The position numbers and the translations under genes were made by a program. From positions 131,231-195,230 of the forward strand of contig NZ_AQWL01000002.1 of assembly GCF_000376425.1 (NCBI RefSeq): a stretch of DNA of 64,000 nt. The letters are read 5' to 3'. Position 1 is the stretch's first letter. The number at the start of each line of letters is the position of its first letter. Of the stretch, positions 47,534 to 59,073 are shown piece by piece. The stretch comes from Thiobacillus denitrificans DSM 12475. Lineage in GTDB: Bacteria > Pseudomonadota > Gammaproteobacteria > Burkholderiales > Thiobacillaceae. The notes beneath the pieces are model-generated. The model saw nothing but the letters and a program-made list of their open reading frames with translations. It ran no database searches and was not told the origin of the DNA.

Positions 47534-48954
47534 ACTACGACAGCCTGCAACTCTCCGGCAAGCGGGTCCTGGTGCTCGGTCTCGGCGACACCGGCCTGTC
47601 GTGCGCGCGCTGGCTGGCGGCGCGCGGCGCCGTGGTGAGCGTGGCCGACAGCCGCGAAGCGCCGCCGCACGCCGCACGCCTGGCCGAATGGCTGCCGCAG
47701 GTGCCGCTGCATACCGGCGCATTCGAGGATGCGCGGCTGCAGGCGGCCGAGCTGCTGGTGGTGAGCCCCGGTGTGCCGCTGGCCGATCCGGCGGTCGCCC
47801 GCGCCACCGCGGCAGGCGTCGAGGCGGTGGGCGACGTCGAGCTGTTCGCCCGCGCCATCCGTGCGCTTAATGCCCGGCGCGCCGAGTCTTCCAATTCAAG
47901 CGGCCCGATGCGGGTGCTCGCGATTACCGGCAGCAATGGCAAGAGCACCGTCACCGCGATGTGCGGCGACATGTGCCGCATGGCCGGGCTGACCACCTGC
48001 GTGGCGGGCAACATCGGCCTGCCGGTGCTGGATGCGCTGTACGAAATCGAACAGGGTTTCGCCTCCACGCCGCAGGTATGGGTTCTGGAATTGTCATCGT
48101 TCCAGCTCGAAACGACATCCAGCCTCGCCGCCGACGCCGCCACCGTCCTCAACCTGTCGGAAGACCACATGGACCGCTATCCCGACATGGAGGCCTACGC
48201 GGCGGCCAAGGCGCGGATTTTCAGCGGCGACGGTGTTCAGGTGCTGAACCGCGACGATGCGCGCAGCCTCGCCATGGCGAGGCCGGGCCGCAGCGTGATC
48301 AGCTTCGGTCTGGATCGCTGTCCAAAGGGCGAGAGTTTCGGCTTGTGCGAGGACGAGCTTTGTCTTGGCGGCGACATGCTGATGCCCTTGTCCGCGCTGC
48401 CGGTGGCCGGCCTGCACAATGCCGCCAATGCGCTGGCAGCGCTGGCGCTGGTCCGTGCGCTAGGCCTGCCGATGGAGGCGCTGCTGCGCGGCCTAGTGCA
48501 TTTCAAGGGTTTGCCGCACCGGGTGGAAAAGGTCATGGAGATCGAAGGCGTGACCTGGTACGACGATTCCAAAGGCACCAATGTCGGCGCTACCGAGGCC
48601 GCGCTCTACGGCATGGGCAAGCGCCGCGCGGTGGTGATCCTGGGCGGCGACGGCAAGGGGCAGGACTTCGGCCCGCTCAAGGCCGCCGTCGAAGCCAATG
48701 CCCGCGCGGTGCTGCTGATCGGCCGTGACGCGCCGCTGATCGCCGCTGCCCTCGCCGGCTGCGGCATCGATAGCTACAAAGTTGAAAGCATGGCCGATGC
48801 CGTCGCGCAGGCGCATCGCCTGGCGCAGCCCGGCGATGCCGTGCTGTTGTCGCCCGCCTGCGCCAGCTTCGACATGTTCCGCAACTACGCCCATCGTGCC
48901 GAAGTATTCATCGACGCCGTAAAAAAACTGGCGGCGGAAAGGGCGGCCGGCTGA
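47530..48954 (+). CDS. murD: UDP-MurNAc-L-Ala:D-Glu ligase MurD
   Basis: MurD adds D-glutamate to UDP-MurNAc-L-alanine. The 474-residue ligase has an N-terminal Rossmann domain ([17 protein letters not shown]), the ATP loop [13 protein letters not shown] near 131, and [13 protein letters not shown] near 342. ATG 47530 overlaps the mraY stop. The frame is open far upstream through mraY, but that extension is a GC-rich shadow with no coding character. Confidence 0.96.
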   Translation: MNYDSLQLSGKRVLVLGLGDTGLSCARWLAARGAVVSVADSREAPPHAARLAEWLPQVPLHTGAFEDARLQAAELLVVSPGVPLADPAVARATAAGVEAVGDVELFARAIRALNARRAESSNSSGPMRVLAITGSNGKSTVTAMCGDMCRMAGLTTCVAGNIGLPVLDALYEIEQGFASTPQVWVLELSSFQLETTSSLAADAATVLNLSEDHMDRYPDMEAYAAAKARIFSGDGVQVLNRDDARSLAMARPGRSVISFGLDRCPKGESFGLCEDELCLGGDMLMPLSALPVAGLHNAANALAALALVRALGLPMEALLRGLVHFKGLPHRVEKVMEIEGVTWYDDSKGTNVGATEAALYGMGKRRAVVILGGDGKGQDFGPLKAAVEANARAVLLIGRDAPLIAAALAGCGIDSYKVESMADAVAQAHRLAQPGDAVLLSPACASFDMFRNYAHRAEVFIDAVKKLAAERAAG

Positions 48955-50111
48955 TGCTCTACACCGCGCGTGCGCCCAAGCCCAGTGCCGAGCTCGATTT
49001 CAGCCTGCTGTGGCTGACACTCGGCCTATTGGTGATCGGCCTGGTGATGGTGTATTCCGCGTCCATCGCGATCGCCGAGGCGGCCAGGTACACCGGTCAC
49101 AACGGCGAATTTTATTTACTGCGGCAGGGCATCTTCATCGCACTTGGCGTCGGCGTCGGCGTCGCCGCATTCCAGGTGCCGATGCGGGTGTGGCAACAGG
49201 CGGCGCCCTATCTCTTCCTCGCCGGCCTGCTGCTGCTGGTGGTGGTGCTGATCCCGGGCATCGGTCGCGAAGTCAACGGCAGCCGCCGCTGGATTCCGCT
49301 CGGCTTCGCCAACCTGCAGCCGTCCGAGCTGATGAAGTTCCTCGCCGTGCTGTACGCCGCCGACTACACCACGCGCAAGGCCGCCTTCATGCATGATTTC
49401 AGGAAAGGCTTCCTGCCGATGGCGGCGGTGATGCTGGTCGCGGGGGCACTGCTGCTGCGCGAACCTGACTTCGGCGCCTTCGTCGTCATCATCTCGATCG
49501 CCATGGGCATCCTGTTTCTTGGCGGCCTCAACTGGAAAGTCTTCGCCGGCCTGGTGGTGGTGCTGCTGGCCGGCTTCGTGCTGCTGATCCTGACCTCGCC
49601 CTATCGGCTGCAGCGCGTGCTCGGCTTCATGGATCCGTTTGCCGACCCGTATGGAAAAGGCTACCAGCTGTCGCACGCGCTGATCGCCTTCGGCCGCGGC
49701 GAATGGCTGGGGCTGGGGCTGGGCGGCAGCGTCGAAAAACTGTTCTACCTGCCGGAGGCGCATACCGACTTCCTGCTCGCCGTCATCGCCGAGGAATTCG
49801 GCTTCATCGGCGTGGCCGTGGTGATCGGGCTGTTCGCCTGGCTCATCGTCAAGGCCTTCGTGATCGGCCACCGCGCGGCCCAGCTCGAGCGCAACTTCTG
49901 CGCACTGGTGGCGCAGGGCATCGGCATCTGGCTCGGCGTGCAGGCACTGATCAATATGGGGGTGAACGTCGGCCTGCTGCCGACCAAGGGGTTGACCCTG
50001 CCCTTCCTGTCGTTCGGCGGCAGCGGCATCGTCGCCAACTGCCTGGCGATCGCCGTGCTACTTCGCATCGACTGGGAGCACCGGCAGATGATGCGGGGGA
50101 AAACCTTCTGA
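48954..50111 (+). CDS. ftsW: Septal peptidoglycan glycosyltransferase FtsW
   Basis: FtsW is the SEDS-family polymerase that makes septal glycan strands together with FtsI. The 385-residue protein has ten predicted membrane helices, the conserved periplasmic [18 protein letters not shown] region near 240 with the catalytic Asp-containing loop nearby ([17 protein letters not shown]), and the family end motif [14 protein letters not shown]. Start and stop each overlap a neighbour by one base (TGATG). Confidence 0.97.
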   Translation: MLYTARAPKPSAELDFSLLWLTLGLLVIGLVMVYSASIAIAEAARYTGHNGEFYLLRQGIFIALGVGVGVAAFQVPMRVWQQAAPYLFLAGLLLLVVVLIPGIGREVNGSRRWIPLGFANLQPSELMKFLAVLYAADYTTRKAAFMHDFRKGFLPMAAVMLVAGALLLREPDFGAFVVIISIAMGILFLGGLNWKVFAGLVVVLLAGFVLLILTSPYRLQRVLGFMDPFADPYGKGYQLSHALIAFGRGEWLGLGLGGSVEKLFYLPEAHTDFLLAVIAEEFGFIGVAVVIGLFAWLIVKAFVIGHRAAQLERNFCALVAQGIGIWLGVQALINMGVNVGLLPTKGLTLPFLSFGGSGIVANCLAIAVLLRIDWEHRQMMRGKTF

Positions 50112-51211
50112 TGGCGGTCGCCAACCGCACCCTCATGGTCATGGCCGGCGGCACCGGCGGCCATGTCTACCCCGCGCTCGCGGTGGCCGACGCCCTGCGC
50201 GCACGCGGCTGGGAAGTGTTCTGGCTCGGCACCAGAAACGGCCTCGAAGCGCGCGTGGTGCCGCAGGCGGGCATCGACATGGTATGGGTGTCGATGGGCG
50301 GCGTGCGCGGCAAGGGCGTGCTGCAGAAACTGTTGCTGCCGGCCATGCTGTTGCTTGCGTTCGGGCAAAGCCTACGCGCCATCCTGCAGCGCAGACCCGA
50401 CGTCGTATTGGGCATGGGTGGCTACACCGCCTTTCCCGGCGGCATGATGGCAAGCCTGCTGAACCGGCCGCTGGTCATCCACGAACAGAATTCGGTCGGC
50501 GGCCTCACCAACCGCGTGCTGGCCTGTCTGGCCGACCGCGTGCTGACGGCATTCCCCAAGGTGTTCACGCATGCGCACGACAAGCCTATTCCGTGCCGCA
50601 GCGTGGCGACCGAATGGGTGGGCAACCCGGTACGCGCGGACATTGCCGCCATGCCGGCAGACGGACGCGCCGGCCGCAGCGGCCCGCTGCGCCTGCTGGT
50701 GGTGGGTGGCAGCCTCGGCGCGCAAGCCCTGAATGAACGGGTGCCGCAGGCGTTGGCGCTGCTGCCTGCCGAACAGCGTCCACAGGTGGTGCACCAGTCC
50801 GGTCGCCAGCATCTCGATACGCTGCGCGTCAACTATGCCGCCGCCGGGGTGGTCGCCGAGGTGCGCGACTACATCGAGGACATGGCCGCCGCCTACCGCG
50901 ACTGCGATTTCGCCATCTGCCGTGCCGGCGCGATGACCGTCGCGGAACTCGCCTGTGCCGGCGTGCCCGCGCTACTGGTGCCTTTCCCGTTCGCAGTGGA
51001 CGACCATCAGACCGGCAATGCCGAGTTTCTCTACGACGCCGGCGCGGCCTGGCTGGTGCAGCAAAAAGAGCTGACCGCGGAAAAACTCGCCACGCTGATC
51101 GGCGGACTCGACCGCGCCACGCTTGCCGCCATGTCGGACAAGGCCATGAAACTTGCCCGGCCCGATGCGACCCGGCAGGTCGCCGACATTTGCGAGGCAC
51201 TCGCGCAATGA
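50111..51211 (+). CDS. murG: Lipid II synthase MurG
   Basis: MurG transfers GlcNAc from UDP-GlcNAc to lipid I on the cytoplasmic face of the membrane. The 366-residue GT-B enzyme has [15 protein letters not shown] near 14-28, [13 protein letters not shown] near 125, and GAMTVAELA and [15 protein letters not shown] in the C-terminal half. ATG 50111 overlaps the ftsW stop, and the end overlaps murC as ATGA. Confidence 0.97.
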   Translation: MAVANRTLMVMAGGTGGHVYPALAVADALRARGWEVFWLGTRNGLEARVVPQAGIDMVWVSMGGVRGKGVLQKLLLPAMLLLAFGQSLRAILQRRPDVVLGMGGYTAFPGGMMASLLNRPLVIHEQNSVGGLTNRVLACLADRVLTAFPKVFTHAHDKPIPCRSVATEWVGNPVRADIAAMPADGRAGRSGPLRLLVVGGSLGAQALNERVPQALALLPAEQRPQVVHQSGRQHLDTLRVNYAAAGVVAEVRDYIEDMAAAYRDCDFAICRAGAMTVAELACAGVPALLVPFPFAVDDHQTGNAEFLYDAGAAWLVQQKELTAEKLATLIGGLDRATLAAMSDKAMKLARPDATRQVADICEALAQ

Positions 51212-52650
51212 GACACGCCGTCAAACACATCCACTTTGTCGGCATCGGCGGCGTTGGCATGAGCGGCATCGCCGAAGTGCTGCTCAACCTGGGCTACGCG
51301 GTGTCCGGCTCGGATCTGGCCGACAACGCAGTGACGCAGAGGCTGGCGAAACTGGGTGCGCGCATCCAGCGCGGCCACGCAGCCGAAAATATTGCCGAAG
51401 CCGATGTGGTCGTCACCTCGACTGCGGTGCAGGACACCAACCCCGAGGTGATCGCCGCGCGCGAAAAGAAGATCCCCATCGTGCCGCGTGCGCTGATGCT
51501 GGCCGAACTGATGCGACTGCGGCAGGGCATCGCGATCGCCGGCACCCACGGCAAGACCACCACCACCAGCCTGGTCGCCAGCATTCTCGGCGAAGCCGGA
51601 ATGGATCCGACCTACGTCATCGGCGGCAAGCTCACCGCTGCCGGCACCAATGCGCGGCTTGGCAAGGGCGATTTCCTGGTGGCCGAGGCGGACGAATCCG
51701 ATGCTTCCTTCCTCTACCTGACGCCGGTGATCGCCATCGTCACCAACATCGACGCCGATCACATGGACACCTATGGCCATGACTTCGAACGGCTGAAACA
51801 GGCCTTTGTCGATTTCTGCCAACGCCTTCCCTTTTACGGGATGGCGGTGTTGTGCATCGACGATCCGCACGTACGTGAAATCCTGCCGCGCATCACCAAG
51901 CCGATCACCACCTACGGCTTCGCCGAAACGGCGCAGGTGCGCGCGATCGATGCGCGCTTCGAGCACGGCCGCATGCACTTCACCGTCAAGCGCGAAGGCT
52001 TGGCCGATCTCGGCGTGGTGCTCAACCACCCCGGCATGCACAACGTGTTGAATGCCCTGGCGGCGATTGCGGTGGCGACTGAAGTCGGCGCCCATGACGC
52101 CGCCATCGTCAAGGCGCTGGCCGAATTCCACGGCGTCGGCCGGCGCTTCCAGCGCTATGGCGAACAGACCGCCAGGGACGGCGGCATGTACTGCCTGGTC
52201 GACGACTACGGCCACCATCCGGTGGAAATGGCAGCGACGCTTGCCGCCGCGCGCGGCGCCTTCCCCGGACGGCGGCTGGTGCTGGTGTTCCAGCCGCACC
52301 GCTACACACGCACGCGCGACTGTTTCGAGGATTTCGTGAAAGTGCTGTCGGAAACCGACGTGTTGGTGCTGACCGAGGTCTATCCCGCAGGCGAGGCGCC
52401 GATCGTCGCGGCGGATGGCCGCGCACTGGCGCGCGCCGTGCGCGTGGCCGGCAAGGTCGAGCCGGTATTCGTGGAAAACGTCGCTGACCTGCCTGGCGCA
52501 GTGCGCGATCTCGCGCAGGCGGACGACGTGGTGCTGGTGATGGGCGCCGGCAGTATCGGTCAGGTGGCGCCGGCGCTGGCAGCGTGCGGTTCCGCTGGCC
52601 CGGCAGCCAGTGGAGCGAAGCCCTCCGGGAGGACAAGCCATGCGGCATAA
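51208..52650 (+). CDS. murC: UDP-MurNAc:L-Ala ligase MurC
   Basis: MurC starts the stem peptide by adding L-alanine to UDP-MurNAc. The 480-residue ligase has [17 protein letters not shown] at the N-terminus, the ATP loop [13 protein letters not shown] near 112, and [10 protein letters not shown] near 335. ATG 51208 overlaps murG. The gene ends 11 bases past the murB start, so its last codons carry the murB ribosome site. Confidence 0.97.
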   Translation: MRHAVKHIHFVGIGGVGMSGIAEVLLNLGYAVSGSDLADNAVTQRLAKLGARIQRGHAAENIAEADVVVTSTAVQDTNPEVIAAREKKIPIVPRALMLAELMRLRQGIAIAGTHGKTTTTSLVASILGEAGMDPTYVIGGKLTAAGTNARLGKGDFLVAEADESDASFLYLTPVIAIVTNIDADHMDTYGHDFERLKQAFVDFCQRLPFYGMAVLCIDDPHVREILPRITKPITTYGFAETAQVRAIDARFEHGRMHFTVKREGLADLGVVLNHPGMHNVLNALAAIAVATEVGAHDAAIVKALAEFHGVGRRFQRYGEQTARDGGMYCLVDDYGHHPVEMAATLAAARGAFPGRRLVLVFQPHRYTRTRDCFEDFVKVLSETDVLVLTEVYPAGEAPIVAADGRALARAVRVAGKVEPVFVENVADLPGAVRDLAQADDVVLVMGAGSIGQVAPALAACGSAGPAASGAKPSGRTSHAA

Positions 52651-53614
52651 CTACCGTATGAGCGAGGTCGACATGGCGGGTGGTGCCGCGCCGGTGCTGC
52701 GCGGGCACTTCCTCTACAACGAGCCGATGAAGAAATATGTGTCGTGGCGTACCGGCGGCGTCGCGCAACGCGCCTACATCCCGGCCGACCTGGACGACCT
52801 GGTCTGGCTGGTGCGTTCGGTGCCTGCGCACGAGGATATCCACGTGGTCGGGCTGGGCAGCAATCTGCTGGTGCGAGACGGTGGCGTGAAGGGCGTGGTG
52901 ATCCTGCTGCACGGCGTGCTGAAAAAAATCGCACTCGAAAGCCGCACGCAGGGCCTGCCGCCTGCGCCCGAGGGAGTCGACACGGCGCTGATCTATGCCC
53001 AGGCAGGGGTTGCCGCACCCAAGCTGGCGCGCTTTGCCGCCAACCACGATCTGGTCGGCGGCGAATTCTGGGCCGGCATTCCTGGCACCGTCGGCGGAGC
53101 GATTGCGATGAATGCCGGCTGCTACGGCAGCGAAACCTGGGACAAGCTGGTGCAGGTGCTGACGCTCGACCGCCAGGGACAGTTGAACGAGCGGCGGCCG
53201 GATGAATACGTCACCGGCTACCGCCATGTGGCGCTGAAGCGCGCACAGCAGGAATGGTTCATCGGCGGCTGGTTCCGGCTGGCCCGCGGCGATGGTGCCG
53301 CCTCGCGCGAAACGATCAAGACGCTGCTGAAACAGCGGATCGCATCGCAGCCCCTGAACCTGCCCAACGCCGGCTCGGTGTTCCGCAACCCGCCCGATGA
53401 CTATGCGGCGCGGCTGATCGAGCATTGCGGGCTCAAGGGCTTCCGCATTGGCGATGCGCAGGTGTCGGTGAAGCATGCCAACTTCATCGTCAACCTGGGC
53501 AGCGCCACGGCAACGGACATCGAGCGCTTGATCGAGCACGTGGAAGACAGCGTGGAAACACGCACCAATGTGCGGCTGATCCGCGAAGTGCGAATTATTG
53601 GAGAACGGCAGTGA
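52640..53614 (+). CDS. murB: UDP-N-acetylenolpyruvoylglucosamine reductase MurB
   Basis: MurB reduces the enolpyruvyl group to form UDP-MurNAc, using FAD and NADPH. The 324-residue protein is the type II/short-loop form, with [13 protein letters not shown] near 71, [18 protein letters not shown] near 143 and [10 protein letters not shown] near 243. ATG 52640 has GGGAGGA six bases upstream and overlaps murC by 11 bases. Its stop overlaps the ddl GTG start. Confidence 0.96.
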   Translation: MRHNYRMSEVDMAGGAAPVLRGHFLYNEPMKKYVSWRTGGVAQRAYIPADLDDLVWLVRSVPAHEDIHVVGLGSNLLVRDGGVKGVVILLHGVLKKIALESRTQGLPPAPEGVDTALIYAQAGVAAPKLARFAANHDLVGGEFWAGIPGTVGGAIAMNAGCYGSETWDKLVQVLTLDRQGQLNERRPDEYVTGYRHVALKRAQQEWFIGGWFRLARGDGAASRETIKTLLKQRIASQPLNLPNAGSVFRNPPDDYAARLIEHCGLKGFRIGDAQVSVKHANFIVNLGSATATDIERLIEHVEDSVETRTNVRLIREVRIIGERQ

Positions 53615-54543
53615 GCAAGTTTGGAAAAGTCGCGGTGATGCTGGGCGGCACCTCCGCCGAGCGGCCGGTGTCGCTCAACAGTGGCGCCGCGGTGCTGGCG
53701 GCGCTGACGCGGCAGGGGGTCGACGCGCATCCGTTCGACCCGGCGACGCGCAATCTCGGCGATCTGATCAGTGGCGAATTCGACCGCGTCTTCATCGCAC
53801 TGCACGGGCGCTACGGCGAAGACGGCTGCATGCAGGGCGCGCTTGATTTGCTGAACATTCCCTATACCGGCAGCGGCGTGATGGCCTCGGCCATCGCCAT
53901 GGACAAGTGGCGCACCAAGCTGTTGTGGCGCGCCGCCGGCCTGCCGACGGCCGACTGGGAGATTCTCACCGCCGCCAGCGATTTCGCCGCAGTGGAGAAG
54001 AAACTCGGCCTGCCGATTTTCGTCAAGCCCGCGCGCGAGGGTTCCAGCATCGGCATGAGCAAGGTGACCCAGACCGGGGCGCTGCAAGCCGCCTACGACA
54101 CCGCGGCCGAACACGACGCGCTGGTGCTGGCGGAAAAGTTCATCGACGGCGCCGAGTTCACCGTCGGCATCCTCGGCGACAGCGCGTTGCCGCTGATCCG
54201 CCTGGAGCCCGCCAAGGACAAGTCCTTCTACGATTTCGAGGCCAAGTATCTGCGCAACGACACCCGCTATCAATGCCCCGCAGGCCTGCCCGATGCGCAG
54301 GAAACGGCATTGCGGAAACTGGCGCTGGAGGCCTTTCGCCTGGTCGACGGACGCGGCTGGGGCCGGGTCGATCTGATGCTGGATAGCCTTGGCAATCCCT
54401 ACCTTCTGGAGGTGAACACCTCGCCCGGCATGACCGACCATAGTCTGGTGCCGATGGCGGCCCGCGTGGCGGGGCTGGATTTCGATGTTCTGTGCCTGAA
54501 GATTCTGGAACAGACGTTTATGCCCGACCGGGTACCGGCATGA
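53611..54543 (+). CDS. ddl: D-alanine--D-alanine ligase
   Basis: Ddl joins two D-alanines for MurF. The 310-residue ATP-grasp enzyme has [14 protein letters not shown] near 9-22, [10 protein letters not shown] near 64, the ATP lid and [15 protein letters not shown] near 145, and the magnesium site [14 protein letters not shown] near 271. Start is GTG 53611, with GGAG eight bases upstream, overlapping murB as GTGA. The position corresponds to ddlB of E. coli. Confidence 0.96.
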   Translation: MSKFGKVAVMLGGTSAERPVSLNSGAAVLAALTRQGVDAHPFDPATRNLGDLISGEFDRVFIALHGRYGEDGCMQGALDLLNIPYTGSGVMASAIAMDKWRTKLLWRAAGLPTADWEILTAASDFAAVEKKLGLPIFVKPAREGSSIGMSKVTQTGALQAAYDTAAEHDALVLAEKFIDGAEFTVGILGDSALPLIRLEPAKDKSFYDFEAKYLRNDTRYQCPAGLPDAQETALRKLALEAFRLVDGRGWGRVDLMLDSLGNPYLLEVNTSPGMTDHSLVPMAARVAGLDFDVLCLKILEQTFMPDRVPA

Positions 54544-55331
54544 GCGCATCGCCCGAACTTGCCGCCCATCCGCTGTCGCAGGTCGCCCGTGTGCTGACCT
54601 GGGGTGCGCTCGGCCTCCTGGCCTATGGCGCGGTCAGCTGGGTGGCGGCGCAGCCGTGGTTTGCCCTGCGCAACATCGAGGTGAAAACCCCGGTGGCGCA
54701 CGTGACCGAAGCGCAGATCCGGCTGGTGGCCGAACGCCAGGTACGCGGCACTTTCTTTACTGTCGATCTCGAACGCGTGCGCAGCAGCCTGGAAAAACTG
54801 CCCTGGGTGCGCGAGGCACGGGTGGAGCGCCGCTGGCCCGACACCCTGGTTGTATCGCTGGTCGAGCATGTGCCGCTGGCACGCTGGAACGACAACGCGC
54901 TGGTGAACGCGGACGGCGAGGTGTTCGTGGCGGCGGCGGCGGGAAGCCTGCCGCGCCTGTCCGGCCCCGACGACAGCAGCGCCGAGGTGGTTGCCGCCTA
55001 CCGCCGCCATCAGGCGGCACTCGCCCCGCTCGGCATGACCATAGCCGAGCTGCGTTTGTCGCCGCGCCGGGCCTGGCGCATGCGGCTGGACAACGGCATG
55101 CAGCTGGCGCTGGGGCGGTTGCACACCGAGGCGCGGCTGGCGCGCTTCGCCGCCCTGTATCCGCGCCTGTTCGGCGTATTGCCGGCGACACAGGACGCCG
55201 CGGTGGCCTCGCCGGACGCCGCGGCGCCCGCAGCATCGCTTGCACCCGTCACCGTCGATCTGCGCTACAGCGACGGTTTTGCCGTGCGCATGCCGGACGG
55301 TGCGTCTCCATTCAAATCGAGTAAAACATGA
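54540..55331 (+). CDS. ftsQ: Cell division protein FtsQ
   Basis: FtsQ is a bitopic divisome scaffold that binds FtsB/FtsL and links early and late division proteins. The 263 residues include a short cytoplasmic tail, a membrane helix (about 15-38), a POTRA domain starting [12 protein letters not shown], and the FtsQ beta domain ([19 protein letters not shown]). It overlaps ddl and ftsA by four bases each. Confidence 0.95.
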   Translation: MSASPELAAHPLSQVARVLTWGALGLLAYGAVSWVAAQPWFALRNIEVKTPVAHVTEAQIRLVAERQVRGTFFTVDLERVRSSLEKLPWVREARVERRWPDTLVVSLVEHVPLARWNDNALVNADGEVFVAAAAGSLPRLSGPDDSSAEVVAAYRRHQAALAPLGMTIAELRLSPRRAWRMRLDNGMQLALGRLHTEARLARFAALYPRLFGVLPATQDAAVASPDAAAPAASLAPVTVDLRYSDGFAVRMPDGASPFKSSKT

Positions 55332-56563
55332 GCAAGCCTAGAGACCCCAAAAACCTGGTTGTCGGCCTCGACATCGGCACTTCCAAGATCGTCTGCATCG
55401 TCGCCGAAATCAATGACGAGGGCATGCTGGAGATCATCGGCATGGGCACGCACCCGTCGCGCGGCCTGCGCCGCGGCGTGGTGGTCAACATCGAGGCCAC
55501 CGTCAATGCCATCCAGCGCGCACTGGAAGAAGCCGAGCTGATGGCCGACTGCAAGATCCGCGAGGTCTATACCGGCATTGCCGGCAGCCACATCAAGAGC
55601 TTCAACTCGCACGGCATGTTCGCCATCAAGGACAAGGAAATCAGCCAGATGGACGTCGACCGCGTGGTGGAGACCGCGCGCGCGGTCAACATCCCGACCG
55701 ACCAGCAGATCCTCCACACCATCCCGCAGGAATTCATCGTCGACGGCCAGGAAGACGTGCGCGATCCGCTCGGCATGAGCGCGGTGCGCCTGGAAGTGAA
55801 GGTGCACATCGTCACCGGCGCGGTGTCGGCGGCGCAGAACATCATCAAATGCGTGCGCCGCTGCGGGCTTGAAGTCGGCGACCTGGTACTGCAGCCGCTC
55901 GCTTCGGCGATGGCGGTGCTGACCGAGGACGAAAAGGAACTCGGCGTCTGCCTGGTCGACATCGGCGGCGGTACCACCGACATCGCCGTATTCACCAACG
56001 GCGCGATCCGCCACACCGCGGTGATTCCGGTGGCGGGCGATCAGGTCAACAACGACATCGCGGTGGCGCTGCGCACGCCGCCGAAAGAGGCCGAGGACAT
56101 CAAGATCCAGTACGGCTGTGCGCTGCGCCAGCTGGCCGACGCACGCGACATGATCGAGGTACCGGGCATCGGCGACCGCCCGCCGCGCACCTTATCCAGA
56201 CAGACGCTGGCCGAATTCATCGAGCCGCGCATGGAAGAGCTGTACTCGCTGGTGCAGGCCGAGTTGCGCCGCAGCGGTTTCGAGGAACTGCTGTCGTCCG
56301 GCATCGTCATCACCGGCGGCTCGGCGGGCATGCAGGGCATGGTCGAACTCGGCGAGGAGGTCTTCCACATGCCGGTGCGGATGGGCTGGCCGCGCTACGA
56401 GGGCGGCCTGGCAGACGTCATGCACAACCCGCGTTTCGCCACCTGCACGGGCTTGCTGATGGCCGGGCTGGAGGCACGCGGGCGCGATGCGCCGAAGCTG
56501 TCCGGCAACAATTTGAAGGACATATTCGAACGCATGAAAAGCTGGTTCAAGGGGAATTTCTGA
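55328..56563 (+). CDS. ftsA: Cell division protein FtsA
   Basis: FtsA is an actin-like ATPase that tethers FtsZ to the membrane. The 411-residue protein has VGLDIGTSKIVCIVAE at the N-terminus, LVDIGGGTTDIAVF near 198 and GIVITGGSAGMQGM near 322. The C-terminal amphipathic helix FERMKSWFKGNF is the membrane-targeting sequence. It overlaps ftsQ (ATGA) and is separated from ftsZ by 140 bases. Confidence 0.97.
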   Translation: MSKPRDPKNLVVGLDIGTSKIVCIVAEINDEGMLEIIGMGTHPSRGLRRGVVVNIEATVNAIQRALEEAELMADCKIREVYTGIAGSHIKSFNSHGMFAIKDKEISQMDVDRVVETARAVNIPTDQQILHTIPQEFIVDGQEDVRDPLGMSAVRLEVKVHIVTGAVSAAQNIIKCVRRCGLEVGDLVLQPLASAMAVLTEDEKELGVCLVDIGGGTTDIAVFTNGAIRHTAVIPVAGDQVNNDIAVALRTPPKEAEDIKIQYGCALRQLADARDMIEVPGIGDRPPRTLSRQTLAEFIEPRMEELYSLVQAELRRSGFEELLSSGIVITGGSAGMQGMVELGEEVFHMPVRMGWPRYEGGLADVMHNPRFATCTGLLMAGLEARGRDAPKLSGNNLKDIFERMKSWFKGNF

Positions 56564-56621
56564 TGCCGCTGCGCTTCGCTTGAGCGCTGCGACGTCGAAA
56601 CGGGATTTGACGGCGGTGCCG

Positions 56622-56638
56622 GATGCATTCAATGCATC
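56622..56638. repeat. Perfect palindrome in the ftsA-ftsZ gap
   Basis: GATGCAT-TCA-ATGCATC is a 7-bp perfect inverted repeat with a three-base centre, 66 bases before the ftsZ start. It could be an operator or an mRNA hairpin adjusting ftsZ expression; no T-run follows. Confidence 0.45.
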
Positions 56639-56703
56639 GCGGCGTGCACGTCAAAGGGTTTTGTGAGTGTGGTTTTTGTTTTGGCAAACACGAGGAGAGC
56701 AAC

Positions 56704-57849
56704 ATGTTTGAACTGATGGATGTAGATACCCAGGATGCAGTGATCAAGGTGATTGGCGTGGGCGGATGCGGCGGCAATGCGGTCGACCACATGATCAGCT
56801 CGGGCTTGAGCGGCGTGGAATTCATCGCCATCAACACCGATGCGCAGGCGTTGAAGCGCAATCAAGCCAGGCTGCAGCTGCAGCTCGGCAACAACGTGAC
56901 CAAAGGCCTCGGCGCCGGTGCCAACCCCGACGTCGGCCGCGAAGCCGCACTGGAAGACCGCGAGCGCATCGCCGAACTGATCGATGGCGCCGACATGCTG
57001 TTCATCACCGCCGGCATGGGGGGCGGCACCGGCACCGGCGCCGCCCCGGTGGTGGCCGAGGTCGCCAAGGAACTCGGTATTCTCACCGTGGCGGTGGTCA
57101 CCAAGCCCTTCATGTTCGAAGGCAAGCGCGTGCGCGCCGCCAACACCGGCATCGAAGCGCTGGCGCGTCACGTCGATTCGCTGATCATCATCCCCAACGA
57201 AAAGCTGATGCAGGTGCTGGGCGACGACATCTCCATGCTCGACGCCTTCAAGGCCGCCAATGAAGTGCTGCACGGCGCGGTCGGCGGCATCGCCGAAGTC
57301 ATCAACTGCCCCGGCCTGGTCAACGTCGACTTCGCCGACGTGCGCACCGTGATGAGCGAAATGGGCATGGCGATGATGGGCTCGGCGCAGGCCAGCGGCG
57401 AAAACCGTGCGCGCATCGCCGCCGAGCAGGCCGTCGCCAGCCCGCTGCTGGAAGACGTCAACCTGGCCGGTGCGCGCGGCGTGCTGGTCAACATCACCGC
57501 ATCCAGTACCGTGAAGATGCGCGAAATCCACGAGGTGATGGACACCATCAAGAGCTTCACCGCCGAGGAGGCTACCGTCATCGTCGGCCAGGTGCTCGAC
57601 GACGCCATGGAAGACGGCCTGCGCGTCACCATGGTCGCCACCGGGCTGGGCAACCCCGTTGCCCGCCAGCATGCGAAGCCGATGCAGATCATCCGCACCG
57701 GCACCGACGATGCACCGATGATGACGGGCGGCAGCGAAGAGCTGCCTAGCGTGATGACCAGCCGCCGCAGCCGCACCATCCAGGCGATGACCGATTCCGG
57801 CATCGACACCCTGGACATCCCGGCTTTCCTGCGCCGCCAGGCCGACTGA
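56704..57849 (+). CDS. ftsZ: Cell division GTPase FtsZ
   Basis: FtsZ is the tubulin-like protein that forms the division ring. The 381-residue protein has GVGGCGGNAV at 18-27, the tubulin signature GGGTGTG (106-112), the T7 synergy loop NVDFADVRTV near 206, and the C-terminal peptide TLDIPAFLRRQAD that binds FtsA and ZipA-like partners. ATG 56704 has GAGGAG six bases upstream; a longer frame from 56623 contains the palindrome and was rejected. A separate ftsZ promoter in the 140-base gap is possible. Confidence 0.98.
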   Translation: MFELMDVDTQDAVIKVIGVGGCGGNAVDHMISSGLSGVEFIAINTDAQALKRNQARLQLQLGNNVTKGLGAGANPDVGREAALEDRERIAELIDGADMLFITAGMGGGTGTGAAPVVAEVAKELGILTVAVVTKPFMFEGKRVRAANTGIEALARHVDSLIIIPNEKLMQVLGDDISMLDAFKAANEVLHGAVGGIAEVINCPGLVNVDFADVRTVMSEMGMAMMGSAQASGENRARIAAEQAVASPLLEDVNLAGARGVLVNITASSTVKMREIHEVMDTIKSFTAEEATVIVGQVLDDAMEDGLRVTMVATGLGNPVARQHAKPMQIIRTGTDDAPMMTGGSEELPSVMTSRRSRTIQAMTDSGIDTLDIPAFLRRQAD

Positions 57850-57860
57850 GCGTGGTTGTT

Positions 57861-57877
57861 GCCGCTTTGGCGGCTTT
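57861..57877 (+). terminator. Short terminator-like hairpin after ftsZ
   Basis: GCCGC-TTTG-GCGGC followed by TTT lies 11 bases past the ftsZ stop. The stem is short and the T-run weak, so partial termination before lpxC is most likely. Confidence 0.45.
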
Positions 57878-58025
57878 ACAGCCACGGCCTGCCCTTTATG
57901 CCCTTCAGGGTGCTTGCGGGCGGAGCCGGTATGACGGGGATGCCTCGCCTTGTCCGGGGGGGGCGGTCCGCGGACGGGAACCGGGTAGATGGCTGCCCGC
58001 CTGCCAGAGTGGTTAAAATGACAAA

Positions 58026-58940
58026 ATGATCAAGCAACGCACCCTTAAAACGCCCGTCAAGGCGACCGGCGTCGGCCTGCATTCCGGCGTCAAGGTCGAG
58101 ATGACCCTGCGCCCGGCCGGTCCCGACACCGGCATCGTGTTCCGGCGCATGGATCTCGATCCGCCCGTCGAGCTCAAGGCCGACCCCTATCTCGTCACCG
58201 ATACCCGGCTGTGCTCGATGCTCGAATCCGGTCCCGCCAAGGTGTCCACCGTCGAGCATCTGATGTCCGCGCTCTCGGGCCTCGGCATCGACAACCTGCT
58301 GGTCGATCTCACCGGTCCCGAAATTCCCATCATGGACGGTTCCTCGGCGCCGTTCGTGTTCCTGCTGCAATCCGCCGGCATCGTCGAACAGGACGCCGCC
58401 AAGCGCTACGTGCGCATCACCCGGCCGATCGAAGTGCGCGATGGCGACAAGTGGGCGCGCTTCGTCCCGCACAACGGCTTCAAGGTCGAATTCACCATCG
58501 ACTTCAAGCATCCGGTGTTCGACAAGAGCGGCAAGACCGTCAGTCTCGATTTTGCCGACACCGCCTATACGAAAGAGGTCGCGCGCGCCCGCACCTTCGG
58601 TTTCATGCATGAGGTCGAGGCCCTGCGCAACAGTGGCCTGGCACTGGGCGGCTCGCTCGACAACGCCATCGTCATGGACGAATACCGCGTGCTCAATCAG
58701 GACGGATTGCGCTACGACGACGAGTTCGTCAAGCACAAGGTGCTGGATGCCATCGGCGACCTGTACCTGCTCGGCCATCCCGTCATCGGCGCCTTCGAGG
58801 CCTACAAATCGGGTCACGCGCTCAACAATGCCCTGCTGCGCGAACTGCTGCAACACCGGGAATCCTGGGAGTTCGTCAGCTTCGAGCACGACGGGGACGT
58901 CCCCCCCGCCTTCCTCCACCTACATCCCCTTGCGGCATGA
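58026..58940 (+). CDS. lpxC: UDP-3-O-acyl-N-acetylglucosamine deacetylase LpxC
   Basis: LpxC carries out the committed step of lipid A synthesis. The 304-residue zinc enzyme has the ligand His78 in TVEHLMSAL and the pair His/Asp in [13 protein letters not shown] near 237-241, plus HALNNALL with the catalytic His region near 260. No ribosome site is visible before ATG 58026; TAAAAT at 58014-58019 lies where a leaderless transcript would need its -10. It closes the dcw cluster. Confidence 0.96.
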   Translation: MIKQRTLKTPVKATGVGLHSGVKVEMTLRPAGPDTGIVFRRMDLDPPVELKADPYLVTDTRLCSMLESGPAKVSTVEHLMSALSGLGIDNLLVDLTGPEIPIMDGSSAPFVFLLQSAGIVEQDAAKRYVRITRPIEVRDGDKWARFVPHNGFKVEFTIDFKHPVFDKSGKTVSLDFADTAYTKEVARARTFGFMHEVEALRNSGLALGGSLDNAIVMDEYRVLNQDGLRYDDEFVKHKVLDAIGDLYLLGHPVIGAFEAYKSGHALNNALLRELLQHRESWEFVSFEHDGDVPPAFLHLHPLAA

Positions 58941-59073
58941 TCCGGAGAACCGTAGCTGGAGGTGCCAGCGGGCGTAGCGTTCTCAGCTGGAAGACGATGC
59001 CCATCGAAGGCACGCATTTCAATGCTTATGCGGATCGTATGCTGACGATGGGCGGCCAACTGCGGTTTCCAGG

